A program made the position numbers and the translations under genes. A DNA stretch of 64,000 bases from Megalobrama amblycephala (taxonomy: Eukaryota > Chordata > Actinopteri > Cypriniformes > Xenocyprididae): NCBI RefSeq assembly GCF_018812025.1, contig NC_063061.1, positions 35,763,866 through 35,827,865 of the forward strand. Reading direction: 5' to 3'. This document shows, piece by piece, positions 14,479-27,200 of this stretch (position 1 is the first letter of the stretch; each line of letters begins with the position of its first letter). The notes under the pieces were generated by a model that saw only the letters and a list, made by a program, of their open reading frames with translations, was not told the DNA's origin and did not search any database.

Positions 14479-15219
14479 ACATTTTTAAAGTAGTAGTTTT
14501 ATGATTGTAGTTCCTTTCTTTATTAAAGCCTTTAAAGTCACAGTCTTGTACCTTTGTATTTTTGTATTTTGGTTCGTGGCTTATAATGCTTTAACAATGA
14601 TTTTTTGAAACCCCTATGGGAGAAATGAGTGCAAAAAATACTTCCGGAACCAGCGCTGCTGAAAAAGTGGGCGGGCGCTAATGCACTTTATAATAAACCT
14701 CTTGAAGTCGGACTTCCAACTTGGAAACTCGTGCAAACATCCTCAAGTCTGGTTCCTTTGTGTTGCAATAAGTATTTTGGCTAATTTGATGATGCTTTCA
14801 GCTGCAGTAAGAGTATAGTACTCTCAGCTCTTACATTTTACCATTTCTAAATCTATTCCTCGTAATTTTTCATATTTTCCCTGAAAGATCAGCACAGAAA
14901 TTAGTAATTATTCCCATTCTTGTCTTAGGAAATGGTTAATCGTCATGGAAAATAGTATTTTGATGGTGCAGACATGATGACAAAGGCATGTCAGGTTGAA
15001 GCTTACTGAATTAGAATTGAGTTTAATTAACAAACAAACAGACAGAGTTATAGATTATTGCACATGACAACAGGAAGTGGTCAGGAGGTGGAGGTTATAG
15101 ATGCAGATCAAGAACGATAAGATGTAAAAAAAAGACCAAAAGAGGAGCATCAGAAGGTTTGGAGTGAGATAAAGACAGTTAGAGATCAAATAAAGGCTGG
15201 GGAAAGAGAAATGGCATGC

Positions 15220-15250
<31 letters not shown>

Positions 15251-18200
15251 GGCATACTGTTAGCATGGTGACTCATTCTGTACTGAGCAGCAGTAATCAG
15301 GCCTCCTGCCTCCTGCCGCGCGTGTGTGCGTGATGCACGTTTGCTGCGAGGATTGCAGCCGTCGAAAGGGACGTGTCTGCTTTCAAATGAACAGACGTGT
15401 GTGTGTGGGGATTTTAGGAAACCTTTAAAGCATGCTGTGCTGTATGTCCCGATTTAATGACGCCACATCAAACACAGAATGATACAGTTTATGTGTGATT
15501 TTTATTTTTTCATTTTCTTCCATTTTGTAATATGAATGAAGACTGGAGTGATTTTAATTGAATTTCAATTTAGTGTATATGAAAATTACAAAAAATATCC
15601 CTTGTCTTCTTAATAAATTAATAATTTTTTTTATGCAAATAGCACATATGGATCATTCAAACGTTTCGGCAATCAGCCTTCAGTGAATCATCGTTTAGTT
15701 TGTATGACAAAACAACTGCATTTTAATGCAGCAAAATTAATTAGTAAAATAAATTCAAATAACAATAGTACAAATGGAATATCAATATAATAAAAATGAA
15801 TCAAATATGAAATAAATACTAAAAATAAAATAATAGTTCAGAACATGTATTAAAAATGTATTCATAAAATATAAAATAATTTAAAAAATAATAATAAAAT
15901 AACCATTCAATTGTTATTATCTAAAGAGATACTATTGTAGATTTTAATAATAATTTGAATTATTTTTTTTTGTTTTTTTTTGTTCAAGGTTTATTAATTT
16001 TGTTGCTTTTGTCATTTTGTATTAGTTTTTTTAAATATGTATTTATAGTTTTTATTAATTTTTATTTCAGTTTGTTATTTTAGTACTTCAGAAATAAGCT
16101 TTCTCATTTTATTTCAGTTAACATTTATTTTATTTTAAGCAACATAAATGTTTTTTCAATTTTAGTTTTAGTTAACTATATAATAACCCTGAATCATTCA
16201 GAACATATTTAAATAAAAATGTATAATAAAAATTAATAAAATATAAAATAAAAGTATTAAAACATAAATCAAATCAAATAATAATTCATAACATATTTAA
16301 AGGCACAATATGTAAGATTTTTGGATTAAAATTTCCAAAAAACACTAGAACAGTGTTATATATTTTGTTGACTTGTGTACTTACGTTATCCCAAATTTTT
16401 CCAAGAATGTTTAAATCCAGAGAAATAAGCAATTTTAACCAGGACATCGCCTATCAATGACAATTTTAAGTCAAAGACAGTTTAATTTTGTAGAAACCAT
16501 GGAAACACCAAAGATGCTTTAATATATTATATGTTTTATTAGACAAGGGAACAACTGTTTGAATACATTTATAGACAGAAAACGAATCATTGTTATATAG
16601 CTCAACACAGTAAGTCTTATTGTTTGAATCTCGTTTTCTTGATTATATTAATATAATATTCTAATATCAATCTAGCTTACTGCAGTGTCTCACAGCAGCC
16701 GCCGAGCGAACGCTCAGAGTAACGTTATAACATCATTTTCAACACAGTCAAATGTATCTAATATGATAAACAGAGCTGCTTTACCCCATCAAGCTACACC
16801 TTTGTTTTGAATAGGCAATCTCTAGAGGCGAAAAATTACATGTTGTGCCTTTAATCTTTATATGTGGAACTTGATTTTTGGAAAGTTCACTGTGGATGAA
16901 GCTACTATTCAATGCAGGACAAATAATTATCAATCAGTCTAACACTGTTTCTACACCAGACGCGAGCGGCGCAACACAACAGCAGAACACATTATAATGA
17001 AGTGATGCTGTCTACACTAATCATGACAAATTCCCAACAATAAACTGATGCCCCGCTCTATTCTGATTCTGACGCAGTGCAGTTCGTGCAATATAGACAC
17101 AGCCTAAGAAATTAGCAATCATCACATATTGCAGTTAGGAAGTTAAGAAGCAATTAAGAAAGATAGTCTAAATGTTTCGCTCTCTCTTTCAGCCTCCCTC
17201 GAAACTTCTCTCCAGTATTTTGGGCAAGAGTAACCTGCAGTTTGCTGGTATGAGTATCAATCTCAACATCTCCACCAGCAGTTTAAACCTGATGACGCCG
17301 GACTCCAAACAGGTACAAAAACACACACGCTTACTGTCTCTTCTCTCTGTCTCGAGATGAAGTGTTTTACTGCAGATGAATGACGCTCCTTCCTGTTTCC
17401 ACAGATAATAGCCAATCATCACATGCAGTCCATATCCTTTGCCTCCGGTGGAGATCCGGTAAGACTTCACAAGATCACACCAGTGATTCATTCTTCAGCT
17501 GACGCTCCGTCTCACGACACTTTATGGCAAATCTCAGAGGGCTCGGGGAAAAGAATGAAGGTGTTTAGGGGCACATCGAATAAAATGAGTGTTTCTCTGA
17601 TGAAAAGGGCCATAATATATGATTCTGTGATATTTTTATTTTCATAAAAAGAAGCATAGGTTAGTTTTTATTGATTATTTTCCACCCCTTTAAGACCTTA
17701 TGACTGGCTAGTCTCGGTATATTAGTTGTTTATCAGGTCAAGTTGCTGAATATTGAGTAAATATTGATATGTAAATGTGGGAAATATGTCAAATAGCTCT
17801 TAGTTGTGATGTCATAATCATGACGTTTTTATGAATTAGACATTTTTGCCATTTTTAATTTGTAAATGTGGTCGGTCAAATGTTAATGAGCTCAGATGTG
17901 ATGTCATAAATAATCATGACAGTTTCACGAACAAGTAATTTTTTGCAGTTTTTAGTATGTAAATGTGGGTGCTCATGTTAATGAGTTCTTGTGATGTCAT
18001 AATCATGACATGAGCTCATAGATGTGATGTCATAATCATGACAATTGACAAATGAGCCATTTTGAGGTATTATGCACTTTAAAAGTTCACAACTCGCACA
18101 CTTTTTGCTGTTTTTAATGCGTAAATATGGGCGGTCAAATGTTAATGAGCTCATAGATGTGATGTCATAAATAATCGTGACCGTTTTTGCTGTTTTTAAT

Positions 18201-21200
18201 ATGTAAATTTGGGTGCAGCTCATGTTAATGAGTTCATACTTGTGATATCATAATCATGGCATTTTCATGAATTAGACATTTTGGCCATTTTAAATGCATA
18301 AATGTGAGCGGTCAATTGGGAATGAGCTCATAGATGTGATGTCATAATCATGACATTTGACAAATGAGTCATTTTTGCAGTTTAGTTTCAATCTGTGCAG
18401 ACTGAGGAGGGGACGAGTTTTTAAAGTACAAATACATCAAACTCCTATTTCCGAAGAGCAAGAAATATCCTGTTTTCCATTATATGACACCGTTAAAGAA
18501 ACATGCTTATAAAAGTATTAGGTTTGAATCATTCTCTCTGTCTTCTGTCAACAGGACACGACTGATTACGTCGCTTATGTAGCGAAAGATCCTGTTAACC
18601 GGAGAGGTATTACTCCCATCTTTTCCTTTGCTGTGCGCTCTGAGTATTTGTGTGTAATTTTTTGGATGTTAAAATACTTTCTCATATCCATGTTAATGTT
18701 CAGAGACAACTCTAAGTAGTCCATTTTTGTGTTGAGAGTAACACCAGTAGCAAATTAGTTATCACCTTTAACTAATTTCACAACATTCACAATGGTGGTT
18801 GGTGCAGATTGACGATGCTCTTGTTGGTCAACCACAGTTTTAGCTCTATGGCTCCTGAGGGCCGTTTCATTGTGTTTACCGCCCTGTAGCGCTACATTCA
18901 CAAACAAGCGTGATTGATCAGTCCGCCACGGCTGCATTTAGCATCAAAAAATCAATTTCTGTGGCTGTTATATCTTCCTGTCTTTTCATTTCATGGTTCT
19001 TTTAACTTCCTGTCAGCGCAGAGGCCACGTTTTAAAACTCTTGCTGTACTTTCTAAAGCATTTTTGATGTTGTCAGAGGAAAAGATCCTGTAATGAACAC
19101 TTTACAGCAGAGTGAGTCAGCAAATCGGCATCCGTTTCGCCATCTGCTGATATCTAAAACTTCAGCATGCGTGCGTGTCTTATGTTTGTGTGTGTACCTG
19201 CATGTCTGATTTATTGCTGCTTCATTTGTGTTTCATGTATTTTGATGGATAAAAAAACTTTCATGTTGCAGACAATTTTATTTTGCATAAGGAAAATTAA
19301 GTCCGTTTTCCCATGTGACACTATTTTAATGACATTTAAACACACTTTCATTCCAAATTCTCATTATCGTAATGCAGATAATGGTTTCCCAAACTATTGA
19401 AAGAACTGCAAGTGATTTGTGAGTTTATGAAAAGCTAATGAATTAATTTAGTTAATTAATTTAATTTAATTCAATTACTATTTGCTTTAATTATTAATTA
19501 TTAAATAATAATTAATTTTAATAATAAAAAATGTAAAAAAAAAAACGTCAGCCAAACATTTTATAGATTTACTCAAAGTCCAATTTAACAATATGCTGTT
19601 CACAGTTCTCTGATGCTTAACTATTAAATAGTAATTAATTTAATCATATAAAATGTAAAATTTAAATAAGACATTTTTCAATTAGACTATTTTTAATGCA
19701 TAAATGTGGGCGGGCAAATGATAATGAGCTCAGATGTGATGTCATAAATAATCATGACAATTTCACGAACAAGTAATTTTTTGCGTTTTTTAGTATGTAA
19801 ATGTGGGTGCTCATGTTAATGAGTTATTGTGATGTCATAATCATGACATGGCGGTCAAATGTTAATGAGCTCATAGATGTGATGTCATAATCATAACATT
19901 ACGGTCAAATGTTAATGAGCTCGCAGATGTGATGTCATAATCATGACGTTACGGTCAAATGTTAATGAGCTCACAGATGTGATGTCATAATCATGACGTT
20001 ACGGTCAAATGTTAATGAGCTCACAGATGTGATGCGATAATCATGACGTTACGGTCAAATGTTAATGAGCTCACAGATGTGATGTCATAATCATGACGTT
20101 ACGGTCAAATGTTAATGAGCTCACAGATGTGATGTCATAATCATGACGTTATGGTCAAATGTTAATGAGCTCACAGATGTGATGCGATAATCATAACATT
20201 ACGGTCAAATGTTAATGAGCTCACAGATGTGATGTCATAATCATGACGTTACGGTCAAATGTTAATGAGCTCACAGATGTGATGTCATAATCATGACGTT
20301 ATGGTCAAATATTAATGAACTCACAGATGTGATGTCATAATCATAACATTACGGTCAAATGTTAATGAGCTCACAGATGTGATGTCATAATCATGACGTT
20401 ATGGTCAAATATTAATGAACTCACAGATGTGATGTCATAATCATGACGTTATGGTCAAATATTAATGAACTCACAGATGTGATGTCATAATCATAACATT
20501 ACGGTCAAATGTTAATGAGCTCACAGATGTGATGTCATAATCATGACGTTATGGTCAAATGTTAATGAACTCACAGATGTGATGTCATAATCATGACGTT
20601 ATGGTCAAATGTTAATGAGCTCACAGATGTGATGCGATAATCATAACATTACGGTCAAATGTTAATGAGCTCACAGATGTGATGTCATAATCATGACGTT
20701 ATGGTCAAATATTAATGAGCTCACAGATGTGATGTCATAATCATGACGTTATGGTCAAATATTAATGAACTCACAGATGTGATGTCATAATCATGACGTT
20801 ATGGTCAAATATTAATGAACTCACAGATGTGATGTCATAATCATAACATTACGGTCAAATGTTAATGAGCTCACAGATGTGATGTCATAATCATGACGTT
20901 ATGGTCAAATGTTAATGAACTCACAGATGTGATGTCATAATCATGACGTTATGGTCAAATGTTAATGAGCTCACAGATGTGATGCGATAATCATAACATT
21001 ACGGTCAAATGTTAATGAGCTCACAGATGTGATGTCATAATCATGACATTATGGTCAAATGTTAATGAGCTCACAGATGTGATGTCATAATCATGACATT
21101 ATGGTCAAATGTTAATGAGCTCACAGATGTGATGTCATAATCATGACGTTACGGTCAAATGTTAATGAGCTCACAGATGTGATGTCATAATCATGACGTT

Positions 21201-24200
21201 ATGGTCAAATGTTAATGAACTCACAGATGTGATGTCATAATCATAACTAGGGATGTCCCGATCACGTTTTTTTGCCCTCGAGTCCGAGTCCGAGTCATTT
21301 GATTTTGAGTATCTACCGATACCGAGTCCCGATCCGATACTTCTATAATACATAAAAAAGAATAAAGAAGAGCGAAAAAACAGATCCAGGATTTTCAGGT
21401 ATCTAACAGTAGTTTTCACGTACAGAAAATGGATAAAGTAATCAAATATAAAATAACACTGCATATTATCTTTACTGTATAAAATAAATAAAGATTAATC
21501 ATTATTGAAGTTACAAAAACTATTCAGTCAAGAGCAGTGAGTGATTTCTTTGTTATTTGTTGTTTGATTTAACATTAAAAACAGGCAGCAGTAATAGTTT
21601 TTTTCCCTATAAGACATGCACGATCCAGTACATATACTGTTACACATGCGCTGTCTTTCTCGACTAATATACGTTCACTTAAGACATAACCGACTATGTT
21701 TGCTAGGATACTCGCTAAGACGGGCGTGTTGACATAATTTTTGTATGAATTTGTCCGCTGAAGCGCAAGACTTGAAAGAGAACTCAGTATTTGCGCGCTG
21801 ACGCAAATAAGCGTGTGCGCGCTTCGGATGAGTGCACACAAATCTTCTCACAGTGCGCGAGTTCTCTTTCGCGTCTTGTTCTTGAAGGTGTAAATCAGCA
21901 AGGCTTAAATGAGTTAGTTTAAACACAGATAGCAACGTGTGCTGTTCAGGTCTCACCTGCGCTTGCGCTATCAACGGCGATGACGGCGTAAATGACTGGA
22001 CATTAGAGCATACGGCACTCGCAGTTAACAGTTTACAAAGAGTAGCCTAACTGTTTTGTCCACGCTTTCTGATTATCGTTGTTGTAAAGTTTTGCGCATC
22101 CATCGACTGAAACATACATTATCTGAACTCTGTCTGTCTGTTTTCCACGTTGCTATTTTTAAACAAACCATATTAACCAATAGATGCGTCGTCATTCGAG
22201 ATGGACTGCGGTGCAAGTGCGTACCGAACTGTAAGTGGAGAACCGTACGGTTCGATTTTTTACCGAGAACCGTTGCACCCCTAATACATATATATCCGAG
22301 TCCTGATCGGGAGGTAACGTCCGATTCCGATCGAGTCTGAAACCACGTGATCGGGCCCGATTTCCGATCACGTGATCGGATCTGGACATCCCTAATCATA
22401 ACGTTACGGTCAAATGTTAATGAGCTCACAGATGTGATTCGATAATCATGACGTTACGGTCAAATGTTAATGAGCTCACAGATGTGATGTCATAATCATG
22501 ACGTTATGGTCAAATATAAATGAACTCACAGATGTGATGTCATAATCATGACGTTGTGGTCAAATGTTAATGAACTCACAGATGTGATGTCATAATCATG
22601 ACGTTACGGTCAAATGTTAATGAGCTCACAGATGTGATGTCATAATCATGACGTTATGGCCAAATGTTAATGAACTCACAGATGTGATGTCATAATCATG
22701 ACGTTATGGTCAAATGTTAATGAGCTCACAGATGTGATGTCATAATCATGACGTTATGGTCAAATGTTAATGAGCTCACAAATGTGATTCGATAATCATG
22801 ACGTTATGGCCAAATGTTAATGAGCTCACAGATGTGATGTCATAATCATGACGTTATGGCCAAATGTTAATGAGCTCACAGATGTGATGTCATAATCATG
22901 ACGTTATGGTCAAATGTTAATGAGCTCACAGATGTGATTCGATAATCATGACGTTACGGTCAAATGTTAATGAGCTCACAGATGTGATTCGATAATCATG
23001 ACGTTATGGTCAAATGTTAATGAGCTCACAGATGTGATTCGATAATCATCACGTTATGGTCAAATGTTAATGAGCTCACAGATGTGATGTCATAATCATG
23101 ACGTTATGGTCAAATGTTAATGAGCTCACAGATGTGATGTCATAATCATGACGTTATGGTCAAATGTTAATGAACCCACAGATGTGATGTCATAATCATA
23201 ACATTACGGTCAAATGTTAATGAGCTCACAGATGTGATTCGATAATCATGACGTTACGGTCAAATGTTAATGAGCTCACAGATGTGATGTCATAATCATG
23301 ACGTTATGGTCAAATGTTAATGAGCTCACAGATGTGATGTCATAATCATGACGTTATGGTCAAATGTTAATGAACTCACAGATGTGATTCGATAATCATG
23401 ACGTTACGGTCAAATGTTAATGAGCTCACAGATGTGATGTCATAATCATGACATTATGGTCAAATGTTAATGAGCTCACAGATGTGATGTCATAATCATG
23501 ACGTTATGGTCAAATGTTAATGAGCTCACAGATGTGATGTCATAATCATGACGTTATGGTCAAATGTTAATGAGCTCACAGATGTGATGTCATAATCATG
23601 ACGTTATGGTCAAATATTAATGAACTCACAGATGTGATGTCATAATCATGACGTTATGGCCAAATGTTAATGAACTCACAGATGTGATGTCATAATCATG
23701 ACGTTATGGTCAAATGTTAATGAGCTCACAGATGTGATGTCATAATCATGACGTTATGGTCAAATGTTAATGAACTCACAGATGTGATGTCATAATCATG
23801 ACATTATGGTCAAATGTTAATGAGCTCACAGATGTGATGTCATAATCATGACATTATGGTCAAATGTTAATGAGCTCACAGATGTGATGTCATAATCATG
23901 ACATTATGGTCAAATGTTAATGAGCTCACAGATGTGATGTCATAATCATGACATTATGGTCAAATGTTAATGAGCTCACAGATGTGATGTCATAATCATG
24001 ACATTATGGTCAAATGTTAATGAGCTCATAGATGATAATTAAAAATGCCTCATTTGTCAGTTGTCATGATTATGACATCACATCTGAGCTCATTGACATT
24101 TATGCATTAAAATTAGTCTTGTTGATTGAAAAATGTCAAATTTATTTAAATATTAATTTTTTTATGATTAAATTATTTACTATTTAATAATTAAAAATTA

Positions 24201-27200
24201 AGCATCAGATAACTGTGAACAACATGTTGTTAAATTATTGAAATATATTTTTTAAAAATTAAAAATTGGACTTTGAGTAAATGTTTAAAATCAAAAAAGG
24301 TTTGGCTAACAAAAAAAATCTGTGAATCCCTGTCGTAATGTATCTGGTGGTAGTATTATAAAAAAATAGTATTTTTACATTTCTTTATACTGCAATACAA
24401 TTATTATTAAATGCACATATAGGCAGTACAATTAATGCTACCATGATGTACAAAAGCATCACAATTTAAATAGCATTATTTTTTCATGTTACAATAATGA
24501 GAATTTAAAGGTTTAATTGTGCTTGACTGAATTAAAAAAATGAAATGGTCCTTAATTGGTTATATTTTCTTTTCATTTGGTTTTTGGGGTGAAATATGAC
24601 CCAGACATGTTCTTGACAGGATCGGTGAGATTCATCCTGACTGTGTGTTGTTTTCCAGCATGTCATATTCTGGAGTGCTCCGACGGTCTGGCTCAGGATG
24701 TGATCAGTACGATCGGTCAGGCGTTCGACCTGCGCTTTCAGCTCTATTTGCAGTGTCCATCCAGCAAACCCTCATCCATGCACGACAAGTGAGTCCACAT
24801 GAACACCTTCAGGATTCTGGGCCGGAGGCTGCTTCTACATCTCATTCTGTCCTCTCTTTAGGGTTATGAGTACGGACGAGCCCCCGTGGACGGAGGAAGG
24901 GGAGGAGTCCGCCGATCATCACTACTACAACAGCATTCCCGGCAAGATGCCGCCACCTGGAGGCTTCATTGACGCTAGACTGACCAATCAGACGCAAGAC
25001 AGCAGCCAGGTCTGCAGCACTAATCACCCACCCACACTCATGCGCTATTTATACCAGCTGACAGGAAGTGACCTGACCGGTGATCAATAGCTCAGTTCTT
25101 TCTGTAAATGTGATTCATGTGTTTCTGTCAGTATTAATTGTGTTTTGGTAAATAATGAGAATAAAGGATTGTGCTATGATGAAGTTTCCATAAAACATAG
25201 TATTTTCTTCTGTAGATAAAAGAAATCAGGTCACTAAAATGAATCGAGGGAATATTTTAAATTGAGGGAACCAAACAAATCTGATATTAATGGTAATGTT
25301 TACTTTTTTTTTCAATTCTGTTTTTATTCAATTTTGTTATAATTGAAACGACGAAACTCCAACATATATAATAATTAAATTAAAATATTAAATATTACAT
25401 TTTGTTATAATATCAAAAAAACACCACAAAATACAGAACAATTCCAACTATCCCACTCCAAAATAAATAATAATTCAATTAAGATAGTAAATAAATATTA
25501 AATGTTGTTATAATATCGAAACCAGCAACACAAAATACAGAGAAATTCCAACTTTTTCACTCCAATACATATAATAATTAAATTAAAATAAATATTATAT
25601 TTAATTTTGTTATAATATTGAAACGACTGACACAAAATGCAAAACAATTCCAACTTTCTCGCTCCAACATATATAATAATTCAATTAAAATAATAAATAA
25701 ATATCAAATATTGTTATAATATCGAAATTTCTTGTACAGAGAAATTCCAACTTTCCCACTCCTACATATATAATTATTAAATTAAAATAAATATTATATT
25801 ATATTTTGTTATGAAATCGAAACGGACAACACAAAATACAGAACAATTCCAACTAATTAATTAAAATACAAGTAAATTAATAAAAATAAATGTAAAAATA
25901 AAAACTTAACAAAAAAAAAAATACTTAAAGGGTTAGTTCTCCTAAAAATGAAAATTATCCCATAATTTACTCACCCTCAAGCCACCCTAGGTGTACAGTA
26001 TATGACTATCTTCTCTCAGCTAAACAAAATCGTTATATTAAAATTATATAAAAAAATATTCTGGTTCTTCCAAGCTTGATAATGGGAGTGAAGATTTTGA
26101 AGCCCAAAAAAGCACATCCATCCATCATAAAAGTAATCCATACGGCTCCAGGGGATTAATAAAGGCCTTCTGAAGTGAAGTGATGAGTTTTTGTAAGAAA
26201 AATATCCATATTTATAACTTTATAGACTATAATCACTAGTTACTTCTGATAACTATTCCTTTAAGTTACAGTTATCAGTACAGTATTAGTTATTGTTTAA
26301 AAAAACTCACATTCCACATGATCTGCTTCTTAACAACTTGTATAAATGTTGAAAATGTATTTAATGTAAGGGCTCATTTAGATGACTTCCTGTCGTGTGA
26401 ACTCCTGTCTGTCAGTGAATGTGACTCCACCAGGTTGATGAGGAGGTGTTTCATTATTGTTGTTGATGATGACTCATATGCTGTCCACACAGGGCGCTGG
26501 AGTCGACCAGACATACTACCAGGGCCGACCCATGTTCATCCAACAAGGTACAGTTCACTTTTATTTTAACATTTAGATGGAGTTAAAGAGACAGATCACC
26601 CAGAAGCCCTCATGACTTTCCTCTTGCAGAACACAAAAGAAGATATTTTTGAAGGTTGTTTTTTGTTGTTGTCCAAAACAACATTTTGACATTTTTCAAA
26701 ATATCTTCCGAATATGCTTCTCATGTAGGGTCCTGTGACATATACAGTCTCCCTGAGGTCAAAGGTCAAGCCCCTAAAGCAGGAGAAGTCCCCACGTATG
26801 TGAACACGCAGCACATTGACACGCAGGTGTTGGCCGCCCTGCAGGGAGAGTCAGAGACGGCGTCTGATTCGGGCACGACTGGGCCAGCTAAAGACAGCCC
26901 GAGGAAGGACCTCTTTGACATGAGTAAGAGTGAATTCTTTTTTCACAGTGCTGTAATAATGTCCATGTTTCACAGCGCCATCAATAGGTGGCACATTAAA
27001 ATGCAGTTCATAACATATAACATTTTATGTATATACTTAAAGTTATGTCAAAATGCCCGTCTTGGTGAGTACACTAGTAAACACGGTTGGTTAAGTATTT
27101 GGGAGAAAAACTGATGTTAGATCTGTATTCGGTCTTAAAATGACAGCAGCCTAATTTACCTGCTGTCGTCCCTGATGTTAATTAAGAGAAAATCACTCAC

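Larger units (their letters stand above)
14158..17192 (+). other. shc3 intron 3 (3.0 kb)
   Basis: No coding exon is seen. It holds a TA run (14409-14476), a TG run (15223-15250), AT-rich sequence from 15480 to 16290 and a TTAA-flanked MITE (16301-16850). Confidence 0.8.
19546..24310. mobile_element. foldback element carrying a 50-bp tandem array
   Basis: The outer arms are inverted copies of each other. The left arm (about 19546-19760) reads GTCAGCCAAAC, TTTACTCAAAGTCCAATTT, GTTCACAGTTCTCTGATGCT, ATTTTTCAATTAGAC and TTTTAATGCATAAATGT. The right arm (about 24046-24310) holds the same segments in reverse complement and in mirrored order. Between them lies the 50-bp array. I infer an inverted-repeat DNA element whose internal sequence was amplified in tandem. 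Outer termini and target duplication are not clear, so the element class is unknown. Confidence 0.7.
18607..24658 (+). other. shc3 intron 6 (6.1 kb)
   Basis: This intron interrupts the PTB coding sequence and carries the foldback element with its 50-bp array and the inserted hAT element. Between 18610 and 19440 and between 24320 and 24650 I see only ordinary AT-rich sequence. Confidence 0.85.

Noticed and set aside
21575..22429. Several minus- and plus-strand frames of 65-118 codons in hAT element A as separate host genes
   Set aside because: They repeat in element B at 47940-49046, so they belong to the transposon, and none covers a full transposase.
19851..24034. The 50-bp array as a CRISPR-like repeat-spacer array
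   Set aside because: There are no unique spacers between repeats, the unit is continuous, and the context is a vertebrate gene intron.
26656..27114. 152-codon frame as a separate gene
   Set aside because: It is shc3 exon 10 read through into its flanking introns.
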